A DNA stretch of 64,000 nt from Corynebacterium yudongzhengii (GCF_003065405.1 NZ_CP026947.1:1612001-1676000), one strand, 5' to 3'. Positions 20,704-30,107 are shown, numbered from the stretch's first letter. Numbers and translations are program-made. The notes: a model not told the origin generated them from the sequence alone.

Positions 20704-20745
20704 CCGGTGTGCTCTGCGCCTGGGCGCGATGCCTGAAAGCTTTAC

Positions 20746-20817
20746 TTAGCTAGCGGCAACCGCGAAGGCGTCCGGCATAACCGGAGCCTTCCCAAAATAA
20801 AATCGCGCGGTGAGCAT
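20746..20817 (-). CDS. aroR: AroR-like leader peptide controlling aroG
   Basis: A 23-codon reading frame, M-L-T-A-R-F-Y-F-G-K-A-P-V-M-P-D-A-F-A-V-A-A-S, ends at a TAA before the attenuator terminator. Codons 6-8 are Phe-Tyr-Phe, with another Phe at codon 18. This matches the aroR leader peptide described upstream of the DAHP synthase gene in C. glutamicum, where the ribosome stalls when charged aromatic tRNA is scarce and lets transcription continue. An extended -10 (TGCTATGAT) ends 7 nt before the ATG, so the transcript is probably leaderless. The control model is inferred from position and codon content. Confidence 0.85.
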   Translation of the reverse strand: MLTARFYFGKAPVMPDAFAVAAS

Positions 20818-20824
20818 GACTTTG

Positions 20825-20833
20825 ATCATAGCA
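20825..20833 (-). promoter_or_regulatory. Extended -10 promoter of aroR-aroG
   Basis: On the minus strand TGCTATGAT (TGN plus TATGAT) ends 7 nt before the aroR ATG. The expected transcription start falls on or next to the A of the ATG. The promoter overlaps the last codons of the upstream membrane-protein gene. Confidence 0.6.
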
Positions 20834-21119
20834 TCCGTTTCTGGCGGCGGTCCAGCACACCGGCTTCGGCCATCGCCTTGTCGATCGCCTCCTGGTCGAA
20901 GGGATCGATACCGTGCTGCCCAGCGAAGATGCGCCGGCGCCGGAACCGCGAGTTGCGGCGGTGGAAAGCCCAGCCGAGCATGAGCACCGCCACGGCGAGG
21001 CCGACCAGCACGAGCAGGCCGATCGGCGAGGCCTTACCGAACTCCGGGCCGACTGGGCCGTCGGTGCCGCTGGCCTGGGCTAGCACGAAGGTGAGGTGGG
21101 TGAAGGTGGTGGGAATCAT
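20826..21119 (-). CDS. Small single-pass membrane protein downstream of mca
   Basis: 97-residue protein with one clear membrane helix (about 33-51, IGLLVLVGLAVAVLMLGWAF) followed by a basic stretch (HRRNSRFRRRRIF) and a soluble tail with IDPFDQEAIDKAMAEAG. An N-terminal segment may act as a weak signal. It overlaps mca by 4 bp and is presumably co-translated with it, a linkage seen in other corynebacteria. The function is unknown. Confidence 0.8.
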   Translation of the reverse strand: MIPTTFTHLTFVLAQASGTDGPVGPEFGKASPIGLLVLVGLAVAVLMLGWAFHRRNSRFRRRRIFAGQHGIDPFDQEAIDKAMAEAGVLDRRQKRML

Positions 21120-21994
21120 TTCTTCTCGTTCTCCTCGAGGCCGGCGAACAGGTCAGTTTCCGGGATCTCCGTGGACACCCGCGTCGCGGCGAGCTCGAAC
21201 TCCTCAGTCGGCCACAGCTTCTGCTGCACCTCGACGGGGCTGGCGAGGAAGGCGCCGGCGGGATCGATCTGGGTGGCGTGGGCGCGCAGCGCAGCCTCGC
21301 GGGCGCCGAAGTAGTCGGCCGCATTGACCTGGGTGGTCACCCGGGCCAGGATGTCGCCGCGGTTGGTCTTCCACCGCTCCAACATCGGCTCATAAGGGCT
21401 GGACTTGCCCTGGGCAAGCAGGTCGTCGTGAAGCAACTGCATGCGCTGGCGCACGAAGCCGTGCGAGTAGTAGAGCTTCAGCGGCTCCCACGGCTCGCCC
21501 AGCTCGGGGGCGTAGTCGGGATCGCCGGCCCTCTCCCACGCCGCGACGGAGACCTCGTGGACCTTGAGGTGATCCGGGTGGGGGTAGCCGCCGTTTTCGT
21601 CGTAGGTGATGATGACGTGCGGGCGCTGCGCGCGCACGATCTTCACGAAGTCACGCACCACCTGCTCCGTATCGGCCAGCGCGAAACAGCCCTCCGGCAG
21701 CGGCGGCAGCGGATCGCCCTGGGGCAGCCCGGAATCGACATAGCCCATCCAGACGTGATCGACGCCCAAGGCGGCGACGGAGCGGGCCATTTCCTCGTGG
21801 CGGACGTCCTGCATGTGCTCGCGGATGCCGGGGCGGTCCATCGCCGGGTTAAGGATATCGCCGCGCTCACCGCCGGTACAGGTCACCACCAGTACCTCGT
21901 TGCCCTCGGCGGCGTACTTCGCCATCGTGGCGGCCCCCTTCGACGCCTCGTCGTCGGGGTGCGCGTGAATCGCCAACAAGCGATATCCAGTCAC
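21116..21994 (-). CDS. mca: Mycothiol S-conjugate amidase
   Basis: Zn-dependent amidase that cleaves mycothiol conjugates of toxins, releasing a mercapturic acid for export; specific to mycothiol-making actinobacteria. The LmbE/PIG-L fold shows the zinc motif AIHAHPDDEAS at about residues 8-18 and GGYPHPDHLKVH for the third ligand, with TCTGGERGD between. I chose the GTG at 21994 (VTGYRLLAIHAH) because a GGGAG site precedes it and the 292-residue product matches the family; longer starts lack homology. It is divergent from the DUF4307 gene, and greA follows that. Confidence 0.93.
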   Translation of the reverse strand: MTGYRLLAIHAHPDDEASKGAATMAKYAAEGNEVLVVTCTGGERGDILNPAMDRPGIREHMQDVRHEEMARSVAALGVDHVWMGYVDSGLPQGDPLPPLPEGCFALADTEQVVRDFVKIVRAQRPHVIITYDENGGYPHPDHLKVHEVSVAAWERAGDPDYAPELGEPWEPLKLYYSHGFVRQRMQLLHDDLLAQGKSSPYEPMLERWKTNRGDILARVTTQVNAADYFGAREAALRAHATQIDPAGAFLASPVEVQQKLWPTEEFELAATRVSTEIPETDLFAGLEENEKK

Positions 21995-22136
21995 CTTTAC
22001 TCCCTGTCCTTCCCTCTGGCGGAGCTTTCTTACCCGGTCAATCCTAGTCCGCACGCATGCGACTAAGCTAAAGGCGTCGGTTTGACACTGCACCTGACCC
22101 TGCATCTGATGCCGCCCGAACGAGGTCTTTTCGACG

Positions 22137-22598
22137 ATGTCGTCCCCCATCTCCCGCCAGCGCCCGAACTCCCGGTACGGCTCCGCCCGCCGCAACGGGC
22201 CCAGGAACGTCACCGCCAAGATGCTCGCCGTTGGCGCGGTGCTGCTGGTGCTGGTCGCTATCTTCTTCGCCGTGCGCTACATCCAGCAGCGCGAAGACAA
22301 CCCCGTCGATGTGTCCCTCGTGACCCAGGAGCGTCTCGACGACGACCTCATGCGCGTCTGGGTCGACATCTCCCGGCCGGATACCTCGCAGGACTCTTAT
22401 TGCATCGTCACCGCACTCAACTACGCGATGGCTGAGGTCGGCCGCCGCGAGGTGCCCGTGCCCGCCGGCGGGGACAACGAGCAGCGCATCGCCGTCGACG
22501 TGCCCACCCGCGACTACCCCGTCGCCGGGGGTGTCTACGGATGCTCCACCAGCATTCCCGCACACCTGGACGTGCACAACCCCGTGTACACCTTCTGA
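22137..22598 (+). CDS. DUF4307 family membrane protein
   Basis: 153-residue protein with a basic N-terminus (RYGSARRNGPRN), one transmembrane helix (about 30-48, MLAVGAVLLVLVAIFFAV) and an extracytoplasmic domain. The pattern DDDLMRVWVDISRP, SYCIVTALNYAMAEVGRREV and GGVYGCSTSIPAHL matches the actinobacterial DUF4307 family, which usually neighbours mca and greA. Two cysteines could pair outside the cell. Function unknown. Confidence 0.85.
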   Translation: MSSPISRQRPNSRYGSARRNGPRNVTAKMLAVGAVLLVLVAIFFAVRYIQQREDNPVDVSLVTQERLDDDLMRVWVDISRPDTSQDSYCIVTALNYAMAEVGRREVPVPAGGDNEQRIAVDVPTRDYPVAGGVYGCSTSIPAHLDVHNPVYTF

Positions 22599-22641
22599 TA
22601 AAGTCCAGGGCACAGAAGGCCTGCGTAAGGTAAAGATAAGT

Positions 22642-22682
22642 ACCGTCCGCACGGGAACCGGCCTGTTCACGTGGCGGACGGT
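22642..22682 (+). promoter_or_regulatory. Leader hairpin before greA
   Basis: ACCGTCCGCAC (22642-22652) pairs with GTGGCGGACGGT (22671-22682), with a single bulge, around an 18-nt loop that itself contains a CCGG dyad. It could be a terminator for the DUF4307 transcript or a 5' leader structure of greA. There is no long T run. Confidence 0.5.
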
Positions 22683-22710
22683 TGTCGATTGATTTGGAGG
22701 GTCGCCCATT

Positions 22711-23229
22711 ATGGCAGATGCCCAGAAGCAGTACATCACCCCGGAGATGAAGGCCAAGCTCGAAGCCGAGCTGCAGGAACTCATCGACCACCGCCCGGAG
22801 CTCGCCGCCGAAATCAACGAACGCCGCGAGGAGGGTGATCTTAAGGAGAACGCGGGCTACGACGCCGCCCGTGAGCAGCAGGACCAGGAAGAAGCCCGCA
22901 TCAAGCACATCTCCGAGGTGCTGCAGAACTCCACCACCGAGCGCAGCGGCGTGGTGGAAGGCACCGCTCATGTCGGCTCCGTCGTCCACGTCTACTACAA
23001 CGGTGACGAGGACATGAAGGAGACCTTCCTCATCGGTACCCGCGCCACCTCCACGGACAACAAGGACTTAGAGACCTACTCCGAGCACTCCCCGCTCGGC
23101 GCCGCCCTGCTCGGCGCCCAGGAGGGTGAGACTCGCGAGTACACCGCCCCGAACGGCAACACCATCAAGGTCACCGTCGTCTCCGCCGCCCCCTACGACT
23201 CCCGGAAGGCCGCCACCCCGCGCGCCTAG
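22711..23229 (+). CDS. greA: Transcription elongation factor GreA
   Basis: Binds the RNA polymerase secondary channel and stimulates cleavage of backtracked transcripts. The 172-residue protein has the N-terminal coiled coil (MKAKLEAELQELIDHRPELAAEINERREEGDLKENAGYD, residues about 10-48, with acidic tip residues in EGDLKENAGYDAAREQQ) and the C-terminal FKBP-like domain ending ITVVSAAPY-type. A GGAGGG site precedes the ATG. The length is slightly above the E. coli protein, as usual in actinobacteria. Confidence 0.94.
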   Translation: MADAQKQYITPEMKAKLEAELQELIDHRPELAAEINERREEGDLKENAGYDAAREQQDQEEARIKHISEVLQNSTTERSGVVEGTAHVGSVVHVYYNGDEDMKETFLIGTRATSTDNKDLETYSEHSPLGAALLGAQEGETREYTAPNGNTIKVTVVSAAPYDSRKAATPRA

Positions 23230-23274
23230 ACTGGGTGTAAATAGCCCCGCTTTCAACGAAGGACAGGATCGCCC

Positions 23275-23751
23275 ATGCGCTCTATGAAACGCACCCCCAG
23301 CGCCATCGCCCTCATCGCCGCCGCCGGCCTGACCATCAGCGCCTGCGTCCCGCCGAACGAGAACCCCTCCGACACCAAGGTGGACACCGCCACGGAGCAG
23401 GACCAGGACACCATCGGTAGCGCGGATAGCCAGCAGACCACGGCTGCTGAGACTGAAGCCCAGGATCAGGACCAGGCCACCGCCGATCCGGCCGCCGAAG
23501 GCGATGTCATGGTCATCGACTGCTTCGGCACCCCGCAGACTGAGCCGACCGCGCTGTCCGCCGACTGCCAGAACCCGGATCAGCAGATCACCGACATCCA
23601 GTGGGACGAGTGGACCGAGGAGTCGGCCACCGGCACCGGCACCGGCCCCGACGGTGAAGAGGCCCAGATCGAACTCTCCGAGCCGACCAACAACGGCACC
23701 GCGATGGTGTTCTCGGTGGTGCTGGTCGACGGCGCCCCGGTCGACGCTTAA
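23275..23751 (+). CDS. Hypothetical secreted lipoprotein
   Basis: 158-residue protein with an N-terminal signal peptide (KRTPSAIALIAAAGLTISAC) ending in the lipobox ISAC, Cys at about residue 24. A Gln/Asp/Thr-rich linker (about 30-75) precedes a small domain with two cysteines (VIDCFGTPQTEP and SADCQNPDQQ). The unusual acidic composition is typical of corynebacterial envelope lipoproteins. It has no recognised family. It ends just before a strong bidirectional terminator shared with the convergent Bax inhibitor-like gene. Confidence 0.78.
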   Translation: MRSMKRTPSAIALIAAAGLTISACVPPNENPSDTKVDTATEQDQDTIGSADSQQTTAAETEAQDQDQATADPAAEGDVMVIDCFGTPQTEPTALSADCQNPDQQITDIQWDEWTEESATGTGTGPDGEEAQIELSEPTNNGTAMVFSVVLVDGAPVDA

Positions 23752-23772
23752 GCGCCTGGCACAAATACCAAG

Positions 23773-23812
23773 AAAGCCCCGCCACCGGAAGAAAACCGGT
23801 GAGCGGGGCTTT
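23773..23812. terminator. Bidirectional terminator
   Basis: AAAGCCCCGC-CACCGG (23773-23788) pairs with CCGGTGA-GCGGGGCTTT (23795-23812). It has A and T runs on both sides and lies between convergent genes, so it can serve both strands. Confidence 0.9.
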
Positions 23813-23848
23813 AATCTGCGGCCGTTGTGAACGGCCGTGCACAACGGC

Positions 23849-24649
23849 CTAGTTGCGGTTGAAGTAGCTCAGCAGACGCAGGATCTCGGTGTAGAGCCAG
23901 ACCAGGGTGACCGCCAGGCCCAGGGCCACGCCCCAGGACATCTTGGCCGGGGCGCCGGCCCGGATCAGCTTGTCGGCGACGTCGAAGTCCTGCAGGAAGC
24001 TCAGGGCCGCCAACACGATGCACACGAGGGAGAAGAGGATGGCGAGCATGCCGCCGTCGCGAAGCGGGCTCATGCCCAGGAAGATGGCGGCCAGCAGGTT
24101 ACCGAGCGCCAGCACCGCGACGCCGATGAGGGCGGCGGTGATGAAGCGGGTGAACTTCGGGGTGACGCGGATGGCGCCAGTCTTGTAGACAAACAGCATG
24201 CCGGCGAAGACGCCGACCGTGCCTAAGACGGCCTGGCCGATGATGGCGCCGGTGCTGAGGTCGCTGGCCATCTCCGCGAAGATCAGGGAGATGCCGCCGA
24301 CGAACAGGCCCTCGAACGCGGCGTAGATCAGGGTGGTCACCGGGCCGGTCTTCTGGCCGAACGCGTGCACCAAGACGGTGATGAAGCCGCCGATGCCGCC
24401 GGCGATGGTCAGCAGCATGGCGAGGCCGGGGTTGACCAGGGAGAGGCCGAAGTTCACGGCGGCGAGCGCGATGATGACCGCCAGCGTGATGCCGGTGTTG
24501 GTGACGACGTGATCGATCGTCATCGGCTGCTGGGCCTGCGGCTCACGATACTGCTCGGGGACCTGCCCGTAGTCAGCGTCGTAGCTGTTGCCCTGCTGGG
24601 AATACTCCCCCGCAGGGAGATTATTCAGAACGGGGTTGCTGCTGCGCAC
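23849..24649 (-). CDS. Bax inhibitor-1/YccA family membrane protein
   Basis: 266-residue protein with seven predicted membrane helices after a roughly 55-residue hydrophilic N-terminus rich in Gln/Tyr (YSQQGNSYDADYGQVPEQ). The order of helices and segments such as GFITVLVHAFGQKTGPVTTLIYAAFEGLFVGGISL match the Bax1-I/YccA-like family found across actinobacteria. The role is not established in bacteria; relatives are calcium-leak or stress proteins. The GTG at 24649 is chosen after an AAAGGT site. Confidence 0.85.
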   Translation of the reverse strand: MRSSNPVLNNLPAGEYSQQGNSYDADYGQVPEQYREPQAQQPMTIDHVVTNTGITLAVIIALAAVNFGLSLVNPGLAMLLTIAGGIGGFITVLVHAFGQKTGPVTTLIYAAFEGLFVGGISLIFAEMASDLSTGAIIGQAVLGTVGVFAGMLFVYKTGAIRVTPKFTRFITAALIGVAVLALGNLLAAIFLGMSPLRDGGMLAILFSLVCIVLAALSFLQDFDVADKLIRAGAPAKMSWGVALGLAVTLVWLYTEILRLLSYFNRN

Positions 24650-24741
24650 TAAAGTTGACCTTTCGTTTAGCTGAAACTTCGGTGGTACGCGTGAAGTCTT
24701 ACAAGTTTCCAACGTACCAACGTCAACTATTGTTCCCGCAG

Positions 24742-24815
24742 TGCCCCCACTGGGATTCGAACCCAGACTGAATCGATTTTAAGTCGACTGCCTCTGCCGG
24801 TTGGGCTATGGGGGC
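24742..24815 (-). tRNA. tRNA-Leu (anticodon TAA)
   Basis: Cloverleaf on the minus strand: acceptor GCCCCCA/TGGGGGC (7 bp), D arm with AACCGGCAGA, anticodon stem GTCGA/TCGAT, loop CTTAAAA giving anticodon TAA, T arm CTGGG-TTCGAAT-CCCAG, discriminator A. No CCA is encoded. The variable loop is only about 5 nt, whereas most bacterial Leu tRNAs have a long variable arm. Confidence 0.93.
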
Positions 24816-24850
24816 TTGAAAAGACCGAGAGGACCCGATCTCTCAGAACG

Positions 24851-25774
24851 CTAGGCGCCCACTAATCCTGCGACAATACCGTCGAGGATGTCTTTTTCGG
24901 AAATGACCAGCGTCTCCGCGGTACCGAGGTCCTCGATCATGCCGATGATACCCTCCACCACGACGCTGCCACCGGCGATCACGTCCGCGCGTCCCGGGTG
25001 CATCACTGGGTGGGCGGCACGCGCGGCGGCCGATTCTCCGATGAGCTGGCGGGTGACGAGGCAAAGGGCGTCGATACGCAACTCGGAGTTGTGGATCTCG
25101 CGCGGATCGTAGCTTTCCAGTCCCTGCGCCATCGCCGAGAGCGTGGTGAAGGTGCCGGCCACGCCCACGAAGGTCGCCGCCTTATCGACGGGCACAATCG
25201 TGCGCACCTCGTCCAGCTTCTTCGCCACGTAGTCGGCGGCGATCTCCACCTCGGTCTCGCTCGGCGGGTCGGCGCGCATGATGCGCTCGGTCAGGCGCAC
25301 GCAGCCCATCTGGACGGAGTGGGAGCCGAGGATGTCGCCGTCGGCACGCCCCACCACGAACTCGGTGGAGCCGCCGCCTAAGTCGATGACGCAGAAGGGC
25401 TCGCGGCTGGCGTCGAGATCCTGCACCGCGCCGGTAAACGACAGGCGGGCCTCCTCCTCGCCGGTAATCACCTCCGCGCGCGTGCCGAGCAGCTTCTCTG
25501 TCATCGCGAAGAACTCCTCGCGGTTGTCCGCATCGCGGGTCGCGGAGGTGGCGACCATACGCACCTTCGAGACATCCTCGAAGTCCATGACCTCGACATA
25601 ATCCTTAAGCGTTCGGCGGGCGCGCTCGAGCGCCTCCGGGTCGATGCGGCCGGTCGCATCCACGCCGGCGCCGAGGCGCACGATCTCGTTGCGACGGGTG
25701 ATCTGCCGCCCGTCGTCGGAGATCAGCAGGCGCAGCGAGTTCGTTCCACAGTCAATAGCGGCGACACGGGTCAC
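24851..25774 (-). CDS. ppx: Exopolyphosphatase / GppA family phosphatase
   Basis: Actin-fold phosphohydrolase acting on inorganic polyphosphate or pppGpp. The 307-residue cytosolic protein shows the ATPase-like motifs VAAIDCGTNSLRLLI (residues 4-18), ATSATRDADN, EEARLSFTGA and VIDLGGGSTEFVVG. It is the short one-domain form common in corynebacteria and mycobacteria (Ppx1/Ppx2 type). It lies directly downstream of a DUF501 gene (7 bp) and ftsB in the conserved eno-ftsB-DUF501-ppx neighbourhood, and the three are probably one transcript. Confidence 0.92.
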   Translation of the reverse strand: MTRVAAIDCGTNSLRLLISDDGRQITRRNEIVRLGAGVDATGRIDPEALERARRTLKDYVEVMDFEDVSKVRMVATSATRDADNREEFFAMTEKLLGTRAEVITGEEEARLSFTGAVQDLDASREPFCVIDLGGGSTEFVVGRADGDILGSHSVQMGCVRLTERIMRADPPSETEVEIAADYVAKKLDEVRTIVPVDKAATFVGVAGTFTTLSAMAQGLESYDPREIHNSELRIDALCLVTRQLIGESAAARAAHPVMHPGRADVIAGGSVVVEGIIGMIEDLGTAETLVISEKDILDGIVAGLVGA

Positions 25775-25781
25775 TATCAGT

Positions 25782-26330
25782 TCACTCCTTTACGCGGGCG
25801 GTGCCGTCGGCGGCGACCTCGATGCCGAGGTCAGCGGTGGTGGGCCAATCGGCGGGCAGAGCAGTGCCACGCAGATCACCGTGCTCAGCGGCCAGCGCGA
25901 CAGCCTCATCGCCGAAACGAAAATGCCCCGGCCCCTCGGCGAGGGCGTAGGCGATGAGTACGTGCAGGCACTTTACCCGCTCCGGCATCCCGCCGCCGGA
26001 GAAGTCGGTGCCGAGATCCGCGATGGCGTTGCGCTTCGCCAGGTAGTGCTCGTGGGCGCGCTGGTAGTCGTCGGCAAGCTTCGGGTCCTTGAGCCGCGCC
26101 TCCATCCACTTCATCACCTGCGCGACCTCCAGCCGCGACGCCTCGGCCGTCAGCCGCGGGTCGGTGAGGTAATAGAGGGTGGGAAACGGGGTGCCGTCGG
26201 GAAGCTTCGGCGCCGTCTTGACGACGCCCGGCTGCCCATCCGGCGTACGGTAGCTGACCTCCAACACGCCGCGCGGGGCTCGGCCGAGTTGCTTCTCGAC
26301 GATCGCCAGATCCTCATCTGCCACAGTCAT
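25782..26330 (-). CDS. DUF501 domain-containing protein
   Basis: 182-residue soluble protein of the actinobacterial DUF501 family, conserved between ftsB and ppx; function unknown. The core reads VEKQLGRAPRGVLEVSYRTPDG, PFPTLYYLTDPRL, EVAQVMKWMEARL, HEHYLAKRNAIADLGTDFSGGGMPERVKCLHVLIAYALAEG. I chose ATG 26330 (MTVADEDLAIVE), which gives the usual N-terminus. It starts 5 bp after the ftsB stop. Confidence 0.88.
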   Translation of the reverse strand: MTVADEDLAIVEKQLGRAPRGVLEVSYRTPDGQPGVVKTAPKLPDGTPFPTLYYLTDPRLTAEASRLEVAQVMKWMEARLKDPKLADDYQRAHEHYLAKRNAIADLGTDFSGGGMPERVKCLHVLIAYALAEGPGHFRFGDEAVALAAEHGDLRGTALPADWPTTADLGIEVAADGTARVKE

Positions 26331-26335
26331 GGCGA

Positions 26336-26839
26336 TCACTGTACCGGCAGGTGCATCTCGGCCGCCGGCGACGGGGGTGTGGCCACCGAATCCCACAGCA
26401 CCTCGTACCACTCGGGCTGGATCTCGGCGTCCGTGCTCGAGGTGGTGACCTGGTCTTCCGGATCCATCCGCGGGTCGACGACCCGCCAGGCCGTCTCCCC
26501 CGGCTCGATCACGCCGAGACGCCGACGCGCCTCCTGACGCACAAACTCCTCATCGTCATACTGCGCGATCTCGTCCTGGAGCTGCTCCTTCTGGGCTTCC
26601 TTCGCCGCGATCGACTCGTGCAGGCGCGCGATCTCCGTGCGCCCGTCGAAATAGTTCTTCAGCGGCACATAGATCGCACCGAGGATCAGCAACACGACCA
26701 CCCCGATGACCGCGAGCGAAGGGACGTCGAGGCTGCGCCCCTTAGCCTTACCAGCTTTGCGCGCGGGGCGGCTGCGCCGGGTCGCCGAGCTGCGGTCCGA
26801 CACCGGCACCCGGGTGCGCTGAGAAAAACGTGCTGCCAT
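26336..26839 (-). CDS. ftsB: FtsB/DivIC family septum formation initiator
   Basis: Bitopic divisome protein linking FtsQ and FtsL. A long basic cytosolic N-terminus (about 1-40, rich in R/K) precedes one membrane helix (about 43-60, LAVIGVVVLLILGAIYV), then a periplasm-side coiled coil (about 66-95, IARLHESIAAKEAQKEQLQDEI) and the family motif EFVRQEARRRLGVIEPGE. 167 residues; the acidic C-terminus is typical for corynebacteria. It is first in the ftsB-DUF501-ppx gene string. Confidence 0.9.
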   Translation of the reverse strand: MAARFSQRTRVPVSDRSSATRRSRPARKAGKAKGRSLDVPSLAVIGVVVLLILGAIYVPLKNYFDGRTEIARLHESIAAKEAQKEQLQDEIAQYDDEEFVRQEARRRLGVIEPGETAWRVVDPRMDPEDQVTTSSTDAEIQPEWYEVLWDSVATPPSPAAEMHLPVQ

Positions 26840-26928
26840 AGGACCCTCGAGTCTAACTCACGAATTCACCATTGAGGGCCTAACATGATTGTTTTGACGA
26901 CATTTGCCTGTCACTTGAAAGGACCACC

Positions 26929-27855
26929 GTGGCCCCTACCGACCAACACACCTCCTCCGCCGGGAAGATCGGGGAATCTGTCGCTAACGTCCTGCGCGGT
27001 TTCCTCATCGGTCTCGCCGAACTCGTGCCCGGCATCTCCGGCGGCACGGTCGCCCTCGTCGTCGGGATCTACGAACGCGCACTCGACGCCGGCATGCAGC
27101 TCATGGGCTCCGTCAAGGCGCTGTTTACCTCCGGCGAATCCGCCGGGAAGAAAGCCCGCGGATTGGACTGGTGGCTACTGATCCCGGTCGGCGTCGGCAT
27201 GATTATCGCCGTGTTCTCCATGGCCGGGGTGATGCACACCTTCGTCACCGAATACGAGCAGACCTCGCGCGCCCTGTTCCTCGGCATGGTCGCGATGTCG
27301 CTGTACGTGCCGTTGAGCATGGCCCAGCCCGCCGACCTGAAGGCCAAGCCCTGGGTGTGGGTCGCGTTCGTGATCTCCGCGGTGGCCACCTTCTTCGCGA
27401 CCGGGTTTACCTCCTCGACCGTCGCCGACCCCTCCTACCCGGTGATCTTCTTCGCCGCCTCCATCGCCGTGATCGCCTTGATTCTGCCCGGCGTCTCCGG
27501 CTCCTACCTGCTGCTCGCCATGGGTCTTTATGCCCCGGTGATGGGGGCTGTCGACGAGCGCCAGTGGGACGTCATGATCGTCTTCGCCCTCGGCGCGATA
27601 GTCGGCCTGGCGCTATTCATCCGCATCATGAGCTACCTGCTCTCCCACCACCGCACCGTCACGGTGGTGGTCATGGCCGGCCTCATGCTCGGCTCCCTGC
27701 GCGCCCTCTGGCCCTGGCAAGATGCCGACGCCGCGCTCCTCGCCCCGCCCTCGGCCGGCGAAGCGCTCGCCATGCTCGGTTGGTTTGCACTCGGCGTGGC
27801 GATCGTCGGCATCACCATCCTCGCCGAGCGGCGTTTCCACCGCACTGCTGCTTAA
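26929..27855 (+). CDS. DUF368 (PopT-type) polyprenyl-phosphate transporter candidate
   Basis: 308-residue membrane protein with about eight helices. The DUF368 signature GFLIGLAELVPGISGGTVALVVGIYE lies at about residues 24-49 and a second related repeat, ALILPGVSGSYLLLAMGLY, at about 182-200, giving the family's two re-entrant motifs. DUF368 proteins (PopT) have been reported as flippases recycling the C55 lipid carrier in other bacteria. In this organism decaprenyl phosphate would be the likely substrate; that is inference. GTG start after a GAAAGGA site. Confidence 0.87.
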   Translation: MAPTDQHTSSAGKIGESVANVLRGFLIGLAELVPGISGGTVALVVGIYERALDAGMQLMGSVKALFTSGESAGKKARGLDWWLLIPVGVGMIIAVFSMAGVMHTFVTEYEQTSRALFLGMVAMSLYVPLSMAQPADLKAKPWVWVAFVISAVATFFATGFTSSTVADPSYPVIFFAASIAVIALILPGVSGSYLLLAMGLYAPVMGAVDERQWDVMIVFALGAIVGLALFIRIMSYLLSHHRTVTVVVMAGLMLGSLRALWPWQDADAALLAPPSAGEALAMLGWFALGVAIVGITILAERRFHRTAA

Positions 27856-27861
27856 ATAACC

Positions 27862-27907
27862 CCACAAACGCCCGCCCTCCTGGTGTCGGAGGAGCGGGCG
27901 TTTGTGG
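27862..27907. terminator. Bidirectional terminator between the DUF368 gene and eno
   Basis: CCACAAACGCCCGC (27862-27875) pairs exactly with GCGGGCGTTTGTGG (27894-27907), with an inner CTCC/GGAG stem. It lies between convergent genes. Confidence 0.9.
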
Positions 27908-27926
27908 TTTTGGTGCGCGTCCTTCG

Positions 27927-29249
<1,323 letters not shown>

Positions 29250-29297
29250 CTATTATTCCAGAAAATGCCGGCGGTGGTTTTGGGATGCTTGCTGTCC

Positions 29298-30083
29298 TTA
29301 TGCCGGCTGTTGAATCGCGTAATTCGCCGCCGCGTCGCGCACATCGACGAGATACTCCTGCGAACGGTTATAGGACATCACCGCCTCGGTCCACCCCTGT
29401 GGGGTAGACAGGTCGCGGCCGTTATCGCACAGGTGGTGGGCCGCGCCTAAGGCGGCGTCGTCGATCTGGTGCGGATTCGCCTCCCCATCGCCGTTCGCAT
29501 CCAACCCGTAGCGCTGCCACGACTCCGGGATGAACTGCAACGGGCCGACGGCACGGTCAAACTCGGAGTCGCCGTCGAGCTCGCCTCTATCGGTATCCGG
29601 GACCTTCGCCACCCCCGGGGAACCATCCAAGGGGATGCCAATGATCGGCGGGGTGACGAAACCATTCTCATCAATGCTCGCGCCATCGAAGAAGTTGCCC
29701 GTATAAGAACCGTGGCGGGTTTCCACCCACCCCAAACCGGCGAGCGTGTTCCACTTAAGGTTGCACTGCGGCCAGGCGTCGGCCGCGATCAACTCCGCGT
29801 TGCCATAGGCGCGCACCGCCGGCTCCGGGATCTTCGTCGACTCCGCGATCGGCGCCGCCCAAAACGACAACTTATCCGACGTCCGGCCCGGCGCGTGCAC
29901 ATCAATCTCTGGGACCTCCGCCCCGGCCGCCGGCGGCACATTGTCCGGAATCGGCTCCTTCGGGATCACCTGGATGGGGCCCGGCAGAAAACTCAGGGAC
30001 CAACCGACCAGCGCGATCACCACGATGACCGCCAAAATCGCCCCACAACCGCAGCCAAAACTGCGCTTCGCCCCTTCGTTCAT
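29298..30083 (-). CDS. Membrane-anchored lytic transglycosylase
   Basis: Cell-wall enzyme that cleaves peptidoglycan glycan strands. 261 residues: short cytosolic N-terminus, one membrane helix (about 15-34, AILAVIVVIALVGWSLSFL), Pro-rich linker, then a lysozyme-like domain. LAGLGWVETRHGSYTG carries the catalytic Glu, and AVGPLQFIPESWQRYGLDANGDGEANPHQIDDAALGAAHHLC is the family's second signature. Such proteins are common beside eno in corynebacteria and mycobacteria. Predicted to face the cell wall. Confidence 0.88.
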   Translation of the reverse strand: MNEGAKRSFGCGCGAILAVIVVIALVGWSLSFLPGPIQVIPKEPIPDNVPPAAGAEVPEIDVHAPGRTSDKLSFWAAPIAESTKIPEPAVRAYGNAELIAADAWPQCNLKWNTLAGLGWVETRHGSYTGNFFDGASIDENGFVTPPIIGIPLDGSPGVAKVPDTDRGELDGDSEFDRAVGPLQFIPESWQRYGLDANGDGEANPHQIDDAALGAAHHLCDNGRDLSTPQGWTEAVMSYNRSQEYLVDVRDAAANYAIQQPA

Positions 30084-30107
30084 GGCGGTCGATTCTACAC
30101 GCGCGCG

